Positions 1-6,654 of a stretch of 14,632 bases of DNA are shown in pieces (within the stretch, counting starts at the first letter, position 1; each line of letters opens with the position of its first letter). Source of the stretch: an uncultured Candidatus Saccharibacteria bacterium. Lineage in GTDB: Bacteria > Patescibacteria > Saccharimonadia > Saccharimonadales > UBA6022. The stretch covers positions 1 to 14,632 of the forward strand of contig CAMLED010000017.1 of assembly GCA_946479115.1 (NCBI GenBank), given 5' to 3'. The notes under the pieces were generated by a model. It made no database searches and was not told where the DNA came from. It worked only from the letters and a program-made list of their open reading frames with translations. The translations under genes and the position numbers were made by a program.

Positions 1-443
1 ATGACATCAAGGAGGGCCTGAGCACGACGAGCTTCGTCGGCAATATTGCGGGCAGCTTCGTGAGCTGGGGCAATCAAGGCTTTATCGTCAGTAGAACGGA
101 GGAGGAGAAGATAGGTGTCAAACTTTTCTTCAGGAGATACATCAAGCTTATCAACGAGTGGACGAAGTTCGCTCAACGCGTCTTGTTTGATTGCTTCAAG
201 ATCACCACTTGCTGCAGGAGCAGGGACTACGGGTGTCACTGTTGGTGTTGGCATAGCAACTTCAGGTATCTCTGGTACTTCAGGAAGTTCTGGCGCTGGT
301 GGTGTTACCACTTCAGCTGGTTCTTCTGTATCAGCTGCGGGTGCAGCGACATCATCTGTTGCTTGATTATTAATGCCAGCCAAAACCTTGGCTAGTTCTT
401 GATCGTCACTAATTGCTTGCTGCGATTGCGGTTGAATATCCAT
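1..443 (-). CDS. Hypothetical protein, N-terminal part (C-terminus beyond window)
   Basis: An open frame starts with ATG at 443 on the minus strand and runs off the left edge without a stop (147 codons visible). AGAGGTGG a few bases upstream is a good ribosome binding site. The first ~25 residues (MDIQPQSQQAISDDQELAKV) are polar. Residues ~26-75 form a low-complexity stretch rich in Pro, Glu, Val, Ala and Thr, typical of a flexible linker. From ~78 on comes a charged, probably helical region (EAIKQDALSELRPLVDKL, then SPEEKFDTYLLLRSTDDKAL and an Ala/Arg-rich helix). No signal peptide or membrane segment is visible. I do not recognise the family. A disordered linker followed by a helical domain would fit a scaffold or regulatory protein, but that is a guess. 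The plus-strand reading frames over this stretch are antisense to a well-formed gene and are not annotated. Confidence 0.75.
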   Translation of the reverse strand, partial: MDIQPQSQQAISDDQELAKVLAGINNQATDDVAAPAADTEEPAEVVTPPAPELPEVPEIPEVAMPTPTVTPVVPAPAASGDLEAIKQDALSELRPLVDKLDVSPEEKFDTYLLLLRSTDDKALIAPAHEAARNIADEARRAQALLDV

Positions 444-461
444 GCCCACCTCTGCTATAAA
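432..461 (+). promoter_or_regulatory. Putative sigma70-type promoter upstream of the isomerase
   Basis: TTGAAT (432-437) and TATAAA (456-461) are 18 bp apart, and the second box is preceded by TGC, giving an extended -10. Transcription would start near 468 and run through the small ORF at 505 into the isomerase at 612. The promoter overlaps the first codons of the divergent minus-strand gene. This is read by eye, with no start-site data. Confidence 0.4.
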
Positions 462-504
462 TACTTATGCTTCTTTAATAAATACTGTATCATAATAGGA
501 GTAC

Positions 505-618
505 ATGAGTAAAGGAAATGAATTTAATTATTTCCTTTCGAAAGTCCGAACTATTATACACAGTATAGTAAGAGTAAAACTCGCAAGTAAAATGCGGGAG
601 GGGGTGGGAAGATGTTAG
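505..618 (+). CDS. Possible small leader ORF (37 aa) overlapping the isomerase start
   Basis: ATG at 505 is preceded by TAGGAG three bases away. The frame runs 37 codons to TAG at 616-618, overlapping the first codons of the isomerase gene (ATG 612) in another frame. The product begins MSKGNEFNYFLSKV and ends REGVGRC; its middle (RTIIHSIVRVKLASK) could be an amphipathic helix. The only support is the ribosome binding site and the coupling geometry, so it may be a leader peptide or chance. No family is recognised. Confidence 0.3.
   Translation: MSKGNEFNYFLSKVRTIIHSIVRVKLASKMREGVGRC
511..538. repeat. Inverted repeat, 9-bp arms
   Basis: AAAGGAAAT (511-519) and ATTTCCTTT (530-538) are perfect inverted arms around an AT-only core with one G (520-529). 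It lies between the divergent genes at 443 (-) and 612 (+). It could be a repressor operator or an mRNA hairpin in the isomerase leader. No T-run follows in the plus direction, so a terminator is unlikely. Confidence 0.5.
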
Positions 619-1652
619 ATGATGCAAACGTTATAGGTCAGCGTGATCCGCACGGTGCGCTCGAGGTTGCGGCAGCGCAATATACGCAGGCTCAGTTTGC
701 GGCTAAAATTATCAATCCCGAACATGACCAACGGGTGATTACTCGTGTTGTTGTAGCTGGCATGGGCGGATCAGCCTTGGCGGCACTTGTCGTAAAGTCA
801 TGGCTAAAGAATCGTTTGACAGTCCCATTTGAGATCGTTCGTACTTATAGCTTGCCGCACTACGTCGATAATCAGACACTCGTCATTGCCAGTAGCTACT
901 CTGGTAATACTGAGGAAACTGTTCAGTGTCTTGAGGAAGCCTTTGCGCGCGGTGCACAGGTGGCGATTATTGCTGCCGGTGGTGTGCTGATTGACCATGC
1001 ACAGTCAAACGACGTAGCCCATGTTCAACTACCGGGTGAACTGCAACCTCGCATGGCCGTGATCTATAATCTGCGAGCACTTGCGGCACTACTTGTTCAT
1101 TTTGGCATTACTGACAGCAGTATCCCGGAAGAAATTAGTCGCACGGCTGATTGGCTACAGAGTGAGACCGAACAGTGGGTGAGCAGCACCCCAACGGACA
1201 AAAACTATGCCAAGCAACTTGCGCTTATGGCAGTTGGTAAGACACCTGTTTTTTACTCCGGTAGTGTAATGGCACCGGTTGCCTACAAATGGAAGATTAG
1301 CTGGAATGAAAATGCCAAGAACGTCGCCTTTTGGAATGAACTACCTGAATTTAACCATAATGAATTTATTGGCTGGACATCTCATCCGATTGAAAAGCCA
1401 TTCGCTATTTTTGACCTGGTTAGTAATCTTGAGCATCCACAAATCTTAAAGCGATTTGAAGTGAGTGATCGACTACTGAGTGGACAGCGACCAAAAGCAA
1501 ACACCGTGCAGCTAGCCGGCGACACAATTATTGCCCAGATGTTATGGGGTAGTATTCTTGCAGATTTCGTCAGTATTTATGTAGCTATTTTAAACGGTGT
1601 CGATCCGACACCAGTACCGCTGATCGAGAAGCTGAAGCGCGAACTAGCGTAA
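612..1652 (+). CDS. Bifunctional phosphoglucose/phosphomannose isomerase (SIS family)
   Basis: This is a double-SIS isomerase of the archaeal/bacterial PGI/PMI type, expected to interconvert glucose-6-P or mannose-6-P with fructose-6-P in the cytosol. The N-terminal SIS domain has GMGGSA (50-55) and the sugar-phosphate loop SSYSGNTEET (94-103). The second half carries the family signature around WNENAKNVAFWNELPEFNHN (231-250), followed by E251 and GW. It holds the conserved Glu (E243) and His (H249) of the kind that serve as base and ring-opening residue in characterised members. The 346-residue length is normal for the family. The start is ATG 612 behind a purine-rich GGGAGGGGGTGGGAAG. It ends one base before the stop of the convergent permease gene, with no terminator between them. 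The family is clear; use of both substrates is inferred from homologues. Confidence 0.88.
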   Translation: MLDDANVIGQRDPHGALEVAAAQYTQAQFAAKIINPEHDQRVITRVVVAGMGGSALAALVVKSWLKNRLTVPFEIVRTYSLPHYVDNQTLVIASSYSGNTEETVQCLEEAFARGAQVAIIAAGGVLIDHAQSNDVAHVQLPGELQPRMAVIYNLRALAALLVHFGITDSSIPEEISRTADWLQSETEQWVSSTPTDKNYAKQLALMAVGKTPVFYSGSVMAPVAYKWKISWNENAKNVAFWNELPEFNHNEFIGWTSHPIEKPFAIFDLVSNLEHPQILKRFEVSDRLLSGQRPKANTVQLAGDTIIAQMLWGSILADFVSIYVAILNGVDPTPVPLIEKLKRELA

Positions 1653-1653
1653 T

Positions 1654-2889
1654 TTAGTGGTAGCGTCGCAGTGATTCGATAGGATCTTTACGTGCGGCGC
1701 GGACGGCAGGATAAAGGCCAAAGATGCTGCCGACTATTGCGGCGATACCAAAGGCAATGGCGGCGATTTCCCAAGTAATGATTGGATCAAAAGGGAGGAG
1801 TGTGCTGACGGCAAAGGCAATAATGTAACCACCGACATAGCCAAGCAGACCACCAAGCAAACTCATAATTAACGCCTCGGTCATAAATTGTCCAACAATA
1901 TTGCCGTTGCTTGCACCGACTGCTTTTCGCAGTCCAATTTCACGGGTGCGTTCTGCGACACCTACCAACATGATATTCATAATACCGATGCCGCCAACGA
2001 CTAACGAAATCGCTGCAATGACGGTCATTATTGAAGTGACAGCGAGGAAGAATTGACTAGTTGGTTTGGCAATTTCATCACCCGATAGGACGGTGAAATC
2101 AGTCTCTTGTTGGTGATTCTTTGATAGGTGAGTATTGGTTGTTTTAATAACGGCCGGGAGCTTATCAACTGACTCAGCGCTAATATTGATCTGTTGGATC
2201 TGAGCAATGCCTTGGTTAAAGCCTTTTCCGCTGGCGAAATTGATAATTGCACTACGGTCAAAATCTACGACATTATAATTAATAGGATTATTGAGGTATT
2301 TTAGAACGCCGATGACTGTAAAGGTTTCACCACGAAAAGTGAACGTTTGCCCAATTGACTGAGCGGTGCCAAAAATATCAATCGATAACTGGCTACCAAT
2401 TACTGCGGTATTTTCATCAGTGACAGTATCGATAAACTGGCCATCACTAATTGGGAGGTTAGTGATTTTCTCTAGGGCGGGTGTCGTGGCGACAACTGTT
2501 CCGGTGGCTGACTTGTTTTTGTCTGTTGAATCGCGAAGACTGCCGCTTAGGATCATTAATGGAGCGGCAGCTTGGACGCCGTCGATATTTTCGATATCAT
2601 GCAAATCGGTCTCTGTCAGTGTGCTAGTAGTAAACATGCCAGAACTGGCTGGATTGGCAAAATCGTTTAAGTTTTTACTGACGACGCCGGGACGAACAAC
2701 AGCGATATTGCCGCCAAGATCTTCAACTTGGTCTGCAACTAGTTTGGTAACACCACCGCTAAGAGACAGAATGGTCGTGATACTTGCGACGCCAATTCCC
2801 ACACCAAGAATTGTCAAAAACGTGCGCAGTTTTGTACTACGAAGTGAATAGTAAGCATTTTGGATGTGTTCAAAGAATAGTAAGTGCAT
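1654..2889 (-). CDS. ABC transporter permease, MacB/FtsX-type
   Basis: A 411-residue MacB_PCD/FtsX-family permease. It has TM1 at ~22-44 (RTFLTILGVGIGVASITTIL), a large extracytoplasmic domain at ~45-278, then TM2 (~281-310), TM3 (~336-361) and TM4 (~371-395). The cytoplasmic coupling segment AERTREIGLRKAVGAS (312-327) and the C-terminal PAVRAARKDPIESLRRY are hallmark sequences of this family. Such permeases dimerise with a LolD/MacB-like ATPase and work by mechanotransmission, moving lipids, peptides or toxins. Here the ATPase is the gene directly upstream; its stop and this start overlap as TAATG (2887-2891), implying translational coupling. No periplasmic partner gene is adjacent. The substrate is unknown, and in an organism without an outer membrane an efflux or lipoprotein/peptide export role is more likely than lipoprotein sorting to an outer membrane. 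Confidence 0.92.
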   Translation of the reverse strand: MHLLFFEHIQNAYYSLRSTKLRTFLTILGVGIGVASITTILSLSGGVTKLVADQVEDLGGNIAVVRPGVVSKNLNDFANPASSGMFTTSTLTETDLHDIENIDGVQAAAPLMILSGSLRDSTDKNKSATGTVVATTPALEKITNLPISDGQFIDTVTDENTAVIGSQLSIDIFGTAQSIGQTFTFRGETFTVIGVLKYLNNPINYNVVDFDRSAIINFASGKGFNQGIAQIQQINISAESVDKLPAVIKTTNTHLSKNHQQETDFTVLSGDEIAKPTSQFFLAVTSIMTVIAAISLVVGGIGIMNIMLVGVAERTREIGLRKAVGASNGNIVGQFMTEALIMSLLGGLLGYVGGYIIAFAVSTLLPFDPIITWEIAAIAFGIAAIVGSIFGLYPAVRAARKDPIESLRRYH

Positions 2890-3695
2890 TATTTTTTCGC
2901 CTGCTTCTTTTTACGTGGTTTGGTTGTTTTCTTTGGAGCGGCCTTAGTTGTCTTGCGGCTACCGAGAGGTACTTTTTTATTTTTATCCTCTGGAATAACC
3001 GGTGTTTTGGTGTCACTGGCAATTTTACCATCGAGCATATGAATGACACGGCTGGCATAGGTGGTGAGATTAGGATTATGCGTCACCATGACAATCGTGT
3101 TGCCACGTTTATGAAGATCGGACAGTTCTTCCATGACGATATGGCTAGATTTACTGTCGAGGTTACCTGTCGGTTCATCGGCCAAGATAATTGATGGGTT
3201 ATTCACGAGCGCACGAGCAATGGCGACACGTTGCATCTGGCCACCTGATAGTTGCCATGGCATATAATACTCACGCTCTGATAAATGAAAACTTTTTAAA
3301 ATATCACTGGCCATCATTAAGCGCTTAGTGCGATACATTCCGCGGTAGGTGAGGGGAAGCGCGACATTCTCGATGACTGTCAGACGGTTAATTAGGTTAA
3401 AGCTTTGGAAGACGATACCAATTTGTTGGCTGCGAATACGAGCATGGCGGGCACCGCTGAGCGTCTCGACGGAAGTGCCATCTAGGAGATACTCGCCGTC
3501 GTCTGAACGGTCGAGTAGACCTAATATATTAAGAAGGGTTGTTTTGCCGCAACCGCTTGGTCCCATAATCGTGATAAACTCACCTTTTTCGATCGTCAAA
3601 TCAATCGCATCAAGTGCGTGATGTTCCGCGTCGCCAATCCCATATAATTTGGTTAGGCCACGTAGTTCGATAACAGGCGGAGTCTTTTTGGTCAT
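2889..3695 (-). CDS. ABC transporter ATP-binding protein, MacB/LolD-type, with basic tail
   Basis: The ATPase partner of the downstream permease. Numbering from the ATG at 3695 (268 aa): Walker A GPSGCGKT (45-52), Q-loop FQSFN (Q97), signature LSGGQ (149-153), Walker [10 protein letters not shown] (169-177) with catalytic Glu174, and switch His206. I chose ATG 3695 because AGGAG lies just upstream and the protein then starts [16 protein letters not shown] like its family. A longer frame begins at 3749, but its extra 18 residues look like leader sequence. Residues ~229-268 are an extra C-terminal tail rich in Lys, Arg, Thr and Pro (for example RKKKQAKK at the end) that LolD/MacB ATPases usually lack; it may bind membrane phospholipid or nucleic acid. 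Expression is probably as a two-gene operon from the promoter region at 3703-3754. Confidence 0.93.
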   Translation of the reverse strand: MTKKTPPVIELRGLTKLYGIGDAEHHALDAIDLTIEKGEFITIMGPSGCGKTTLLNILGLLDRSDDGEYLLDGTSVETLSGARHARIRSQQIGIVFQSFNLINRLTVIENVALPLTYRGMYRTKRLMMASDILKSFHLSEREYYMPWQLSGGQMQRVAIARALVNNPSIILADEPTGNLDSKSSHIVMEELSDLHKRGNTIVMVTHNPNLTTYASRVIHMLDGKIASDTKTPVIPEDKNKKVPLGSRKTTKAAPKKTTKPRKKKQAKK

Positions 3696-3702
3696 TGCTC
3701 CT

Positions 3703-3754
3703 ATTATAGGTACGATAATCTCTGAAAAGCAACCATTCTGGAGCGTCAATTATA
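3703..3754 (-). promoter_or_regulatory. Two candidate -10 boxes for the ABC operon
   Basis: On the minus strand a perfect TATAAT lies at 3708-3703, seven bases before the ATG at 3695, with TTGCTT 18 bp upstream as a weak -35. Initiation there would give a nearly leaderless mRNA although an AGGAG is present. A second TATAAT at 3754-3749 would give a leader of about 47 nt containing that AGGAG. The sequence alone does not say which one is used. The region is shared with the divergent tRNA promoter. Confidence 0.4.
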
Positions 3755-3758
3755 CAAC

Positions 3759-3767
3759 TGGTATACT
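3759..3767 (+). promoter_or_regulatory. Extended -10 promoter of tRNA-Ser
   Basis: TGGTATACT (3759-3767) is an extended -10 element (TGn plus TATACT). Its expected start point, about 3774, is 3 bases before the mature tRNA 5' end at 3777. No good -35 is seen, which is common with extended -10 promoters. Confidence 0.5.
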
Positions 3768-3776
3768 TTATGTAAT

Positions 3777-3866
3777 GGAGAGGTGGCCGAGTGGTTGAAG
3801 GCGCACGCTTGGAAAGCGTGTGTGCCAGCAATGGTACCGCAGGTTCGAATCCTGTTCTCTCCGCCA
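3777..3866 (+). tRNA. tRNA-Ser (anticodon GGA)
   Basis: A 90-nt type II tRNA. Acceptor GGAGAGG pairs with TCTCTCC (last pair G-T), followed by discriminator G and an encoded CCA. The anticodon stem is CACGC/GCGTG around the loop TTGGAAA, so the anticodon is GGA, reading UCC and UCU. The T arm is CAGG-TTCGAAT-CCTG. The long variable arm (about 3824-3838) between the anticodon and T stems is expected for tRNA-Ser. A strong terminator begins directly after CCA, so this is a single-gene transcript. Confidence 0.96.
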
Positions 3867-3901
3867 AAATAAATACAGCCCGTCTGGGCTGTATTTATTT
3901 T
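3867..3901 (+). terminator. Intrinsic terminator after tRNA-Ser (possibly bidirectional)
   Basis: A near-perfect hairpin: AAATAAATACAGCCC (3867-3881), loop GTCT, GGGCTGTATTTATTT (3886-3900), plus T at 3901. The GC core is six bp with the T-rich arm serving as the U-tract. Because the arms are A-rich and T-rich, it can also terminate minus-strand transcripts arriving from the gene at 4043-4645. Confidence 0.85.
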
Positions 3902-3921
3902 GCCTGTGATAAGGATCCGGA

Positions 3922-3998
3922 CTTGCGGTGCTTTTACAAAGTAAAAATCGCAAGATTCGGCGCAGTGAATGAAGTGAAAAGTAGTTCTATTTTTTCAC
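3922..3998. repeat. Two hairpins in the tRNA/orphan-gene intergenic region
   Basis: Hairpin one: CTTGCG (3922-3927) pairs with CGCAAG (3949-3954) and encloses an inner stem TTTTAC-AAA-GTAAAA (3932-3946). Hairpin two: GTGAAAA (3974-3980) pairs with TTTTCAC (3992-3998). They lie downstream of the minus-strand gene ending at 4043. The second, read on the minus strand, ends in a T-rich arm 45 nt past the stop and could be its terminator. No genes are seen in 3902-4042. Confidence 0.45.
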
Positions 3999-4042
3999 GA
4001 GTGAGCGGAGAAGGCCTCGGCCGCTATCCTGTTCCCAGGAGC

Positions 4043-4645
4043 TTATGCCGCGTGCCGTTCCACCTCTTCGACAGCCGCTTGATGCATCACTCTCCATTCC
4101 TCACTTCGCTTCGACTCACCACGATTAAGCGGTTTAAAGTCATATTCTAGTGCCGCTAGGACACTATCTAAATTACGACCGATCTGCGGACTGCCACTGT
4201 CCAGAACCAAACGGTATAGGACGGCTCGGGCGATTTGCTGTTCGGCAGTGACGCGCAGTTGATATGGCCCATGCATCGTATCACGATATTCGTCAGGAAC
4301 TTTAGCCCAGCCAACCGCCATGCCATTATAAGGAACCTGCAACCTGTCTGTATGCTCAGGCAATTTGTTCGCCCAGTCGAGAACAACCGGTGTGTGATGA
4401 TCAGAACTAAAAGGTAGGTTGGTTTCGGGATTGCGAAATATCGCTGTGCTATTCATGTACCATATCGGTTCGCCAAGTGTGTTCTGGGCGACGGCCAATG
4501 TTTTTGAGAGATCAAGATGAGAGGACCAGTAGACAGTGACACGCTCATCGTTACGCATACTTGTGATATATTCTGTGTCAATTTTCGCTTCTTCGAAAAT
4601 GTTATTATCAACCGTTTTATATTCGCGATTAATTTCGTTGTTCAC
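4043..4645 (-). CDS. Hypothetical protein (200 aa), unrecognised
   Basis: The gene starts with GTG at 4645 behind AGGAAA and stops with TAA at 4043-4045. The 200-residue product has no signal peptide or membrane segment. The N-terminal 30 residues are acidic and polar. Residues ~35-125 are mixed and rich in aromatics (VTVYWSSHLDLSKTL, GEPIWYMNSTAIFRN, VPYNGMAVGWAKVPDEYRD), which suggests a compact beta-rich domain. Residues ~130-200 are mostly helical (TAEQQIARAVLYRLVLDS, then RGESKRSEEWRVMHQAAVEE). I do not recognise the family. It is monocistronic, lying between the tRNA terminator and a divergent cupin gene. A start at a later ATG (residue 30) is possible but would discard well-formed sequence next to a plausible ribosome binding site. 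Confidence 0.72.
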   Translation of the reverse strand: MNNEINREYKTVDNNIFEEAKIDTEYITSMRNDERVTVYWSSHLDLSKTLAVAQNTLGEPIWYMNSTAIFRNPETNLPFSSDHHTPVVLDWANKLPEHTDRLQVPYNGMAVGWAKVPDEYRDTMHGPYQLRVTAEQQIARAVLYRLVLDSGSPQIGRNLDSVLAALEYDFKPLNRGESKRSEEWRVMHQAAVEEVERHAA

Positions 4646-4659
4646 TATTTTTCCTGTCT

Positions 4660-4665
4660 GTTATA
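4660..4665 (-). promoter_or_regulatory. Candidate -10 box for the 4645 gene
   Basis: TATAAC on the minus strand (4665-4660) lies 14 bases before the GTG start, leaving room for a short leader with AGGAAA. No convincing -35 box is visible at the usual distance. Confidence 0.3.
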
Positions 4666-4711
4666 TCCGAATAGTAGCATTAGCGATATGGGGTGTAAAT
4701 AGTGATTTTAC

Positions 4712-4740
4712 CGAGGGGCATTTTCACCTCGTGCTATAGT
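4712..4740 (+). promoter_or_regulatory. Extended -10 promoter with inverted repeat; leaderless start
   Basis: TGCTATAGT (4732-4740) is an extended -10 box that ends six bases before the ATG at 4747, so transcription should begin at or next to the start codon. No Shine-Dalgarno sequence is present. Directly upstream are inverted arms CGAGG (4712-4716) and CCTCG (4727-4731), placed where a regulator could contact polymerase. Confidence 0.5.
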
Positions 4741-4746
4741 GACAAT

Positions 4747-5100
4747 ATGGAACATATCGCTTATTCAGACCGTAAAACACATATCAATAACAATGATTGT
4801 ACGGTGCACGAGTTTCCGTCGCCAACGGACGATCTTGATGCGGCAATCGTTGATCTAGATGGCCGCTATCCTGAAACAGGGTGGGCAATTAATAAAGAAT
4901 GCAGAGCCTTATTATATGTAATTGCTAAGCGTGGTCGTGTGGTACCACATCCCGATACAAACAATAATGCTGTTGATGTGTCTGCCGGTAGTCAAGTGTA
5001 TATTGAACCAAACGAGGCCTATGCGTTAGAGGGTTCTATGCGACTATTGTTTATCTCAACTCCAAAATGGTCACCAGATCAAGCGGAGCGTATCGAGTAG
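4747..5100 (+). CDS. Cupin-like small protein
   Basis: A 117-residue protein from ATG 4747; the frame is open back to a GTG at 4702, but the promoter at 4732-4740 lies inside that extension. The pattern TGWAINKECRALLYVIAKRG, then a turn with VVPHP, then VSAGSQVYIEPNEAYALEGS and MRLLFISTPKW, is the single-domain cupin beta-barrel layout. The usual HxH metal motif is not obvious, so it may be a non-enzymatic sensor or binding cupin. The next gene (membrane spermidine-synthase-like protein) begins four bases after the stop, so the two are very likely co-translated and may act in one pathway. The fold assignment is inferred from pattern and length. Confidence 0.7.
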   Translation: MEHIAYSDRKTHINNNDCTVHEFPSPTDDLDAAIVDLDGRYPETGWAINKECRALLYVIAKRGRVVPHPDTNNNAVDVSAGSQVYIEPNEAYALEGSMRLLFISTPKWSPDQAERIE

Positions 5101-5104
5101 GCCA

Positions 5105-6529
5105 ATGAATAAAAAACTTCCTCTTTTGCCAATTGTTGCCTTTATTAGTGGCTTTTCATTAATGGCCTATGAGTTAGCAGCCGCACGAGTACTCGCACCG
5201 AGCATCGGCAGCTCGACGTATGTTTGGACAAGTGTCATCGGTGTCATTATTGCTGCACTCAGTATTGGTTACTGGGTTGGCGGTAAGTTTGCCGATCTCC
5301 GTAATCGTTTTAGTGATGTCGCATGGCTATGTTTAGCGATAGCGGTTACCGTAACACTAACACTTGTCATGTATCTGACTTCAATCGAATCTACCGTGCA
5401 GACGATCCCAGATGCACGCGTGCAGGGCGTGATGGCATCGCTATTATTATTTGCTCCGACGAGTTTCTTGATTGGTATGCTCAATCCGTATCTTGTGAAA
5501 CTACGCGTTACCTCACTGCAGACGTCAGGTCAGTCTTTCGCGAGCCTCAGCGCCCTTGAGTCAATCGGCGGGATCACAGGTACCTTTATCACTGGATTCA
5601 TTTTATTTGGCTATATTGGCGCTCGTGAAGCCTTTGCTGTTATTGTCGCTATATTATTAATCATGAGCTGGATGATTGCACCAAAGCAGCGCTGGCAATT
5701 ACGCCTGGGCGTAACGATCTGTATTATATTGTTTTGTTTGGGCGGCCTTCAGCAGGGTTCAAAGAATGAGATTGATACGGCGACAGCGCATTATTCAATC
5801 TATAATGGCGTCAGCGAAGGCAGATTTGCTCGGGGTATCGCAACAGGTCCTAATGGCACACAGTCCGGTGTATATCTAGATAATCCAAATGAATTATTAT
5901 TTTGGTACACCCAGCGCATGGCTGAAGTAGTGGCTGCTGCGCCAAAGCACGATCGTATCTTGGTACTGGGTGGGGGAGCGTTCACACTACCACAACATTT
6001 AGCAACGGCGTATCCGGAAAGCCAGGTTGACGTGGTAGAGATTGATCCAGAACTTGCCAAGATTGCCCGTGAACATTTTTATTACCGTGATCCTGCTAAC
6101 GTAAAAATGATTTTTCAAGATGCCCGCACCTATGTTAACCAGTCAACCGAGAAATATGATGTGATTTTGGTTGATGTCTATAGTGACGGCGATGTGCCGT
6201 TTAGTCTAATGACAAAAGAATATGGCCAGCATATCAAACGCTTATTACATAAAGATGCAGTTGTAGCGGTGAATATGATTGCGGCTACGTCTGGACCTTG
6301 TAGCGTGCTGCTAGCGGCGCTGGATGCGCCGTATCGTCAAAGTTTGCCGGAGGCACAGTATATGATTCAATCATCGGCCTCACCTAAATCTAATATGGTC
6401 GTGAGTTATAGTAACCAGCCATTAAAATGGGCCGGCGCGCTCACGCTTGATTTACCCCAGAAAACAGCCTATAGCGATAACTATGCACCTGCTGAAAGAT
6501 TGCAGCAAAGTTGTCAAAATTATGTCTAA
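5105..6529 (+). CDS. Membrane-anchored spermidine synthase-like protein
   Basis: A 474-residue fusion of a membrane domain (~1-215) with a soluble spermidine-synthase-like Rossmann methyltransferase-fold domain (~230-474). The membrane part starts PIVAFISGFSLMAYELAAAR, the usual opening of such fusions, and has about six hydrophobic segments (around 6-24, 38-58, 72-92, 108-131, 152-190 and 200-215). The soluble part has the nucleotide-binding loop VLGGGAFTLP (287-296), the acidic strand end VVEIDPEL (310-317) and FQDARTYV (337-344). It also has KYDVILVDVYSDGDVPFSLM (350-369), where polyamine synthases carry the catalytic Asp. Whether it makes polyamines is uncertain; many such fusions are uncharacterised aminopropyl- or methyltransferase-like proteins. 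The start ATG 5105 is four bases after the cupin stop with only a weak GAGTAGG, consistent with coupling. The NrdR-like box begins right after its stop. Confidence 0.88.
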   Translation: MNKKLPLLPIVAFISGFSLMAYELAAARVLAPSIGSSTYVWTSVIGVIIAALSIGYWVGGKFADLRNRFSDVAWLCLAIAVTVTLTLVMYLTSIESTVQTIPDARVQGVMASLLLFAPTSFLIGMLNPYLVKLRVTSLQTSGQSFASLSALESIGGITGTFITGFILFGYIGAREAFAVIVAILLIMSWMIAPKQRWQLRLGVTICIILFCLGGLQQGSKNEIDTATAHYSIYNGVSEGRFARGIATGPNGTQSGVYLDNPNELLFWYTQRMAEVVAAAPKHDRILVLGGGAFTLPQHLATAYPESQVDVVEIDPELAKIAREHFYYRDPANVKMIFQDARTYVNQSTEKYDVILVDVYSDGDVPFSLMTKEYGQHIKRLLHKDAVVAVNMIAATSGPCSVLLAALDAPYRQSLPEAQYMIQSSASPKSNMVVSYSNQPLKWAGALTLDLPQKTAYSDNYAPAERLQQSCQNYV

Positions 6530-6530
6530 A

Positions 6531-6579
6531 ACGCTATATATAGCGTTGTAAATAAGAAACAGTACGCTATACGGTGTTA
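6531..6579 (+). promoter_or_regulatory. NrdR box pair 1 (candidate)
   Basis: AACGCTATATATAGCGTT (6530-6547) is a perfect 18-bp palindrome. Its core CTATATATAG matches the NrdR consensus CwAtATaTwG at every position. A second, weaker site has core CTATACGGTG (6567-6576; 7 of 10). Core centres are 33 bp apart, about three helical turns, as in known NrdR operators that come as tandem pairs about 31-32 bp apart. A weak promoter (TTGTAA 6546-6551, 16 bp, TATACG 6568-6573) lies between and over them. NrdR is an ATP/dATP-sensing repressor of ribonucleotide reductase genes, and nrdA follows. Confidence 0.7.
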
Positions 6580-6625
6580 TTTAGGTTATGTTTAGCTGTG
6601 TGGTAATAAAAACACCCAAAAGTAC

Positions 6626-6654
6626 TTGAAAAACCATATATAGGGGCATATAGT
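6626..6654 (+). promoter_or_regulatory. Main promoter of the ribonucleotide reductase operon
   Basis: TTGAAA (6626-6631), a 17-bp spacer and TATAGT (6649-6654) make the best sigma70-type promoter in the intergenic region. Transcription would start near 6661, giving a leader of about 115 nt before the small ORF at 6776. NrdR-like box 3 fills the spacer. Confidence 0.6.

Noticed and set aside
60..395. Plus-strand reading frames at 60-395 and 115-366
   Set aside because: They are antisense to the minus-strand gene starting at 443, which has a good ribosome binding site and protein-like composition. The Ser/Ala/Gly-rich translation is the shadow of its Pro/Glu/Val linker.
3768..4150. Reading frames across the tRNA-Ser gene on both strands
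   Set aside because: They run through the tRNA and its terminator hairpin and have no protein-like sequence.
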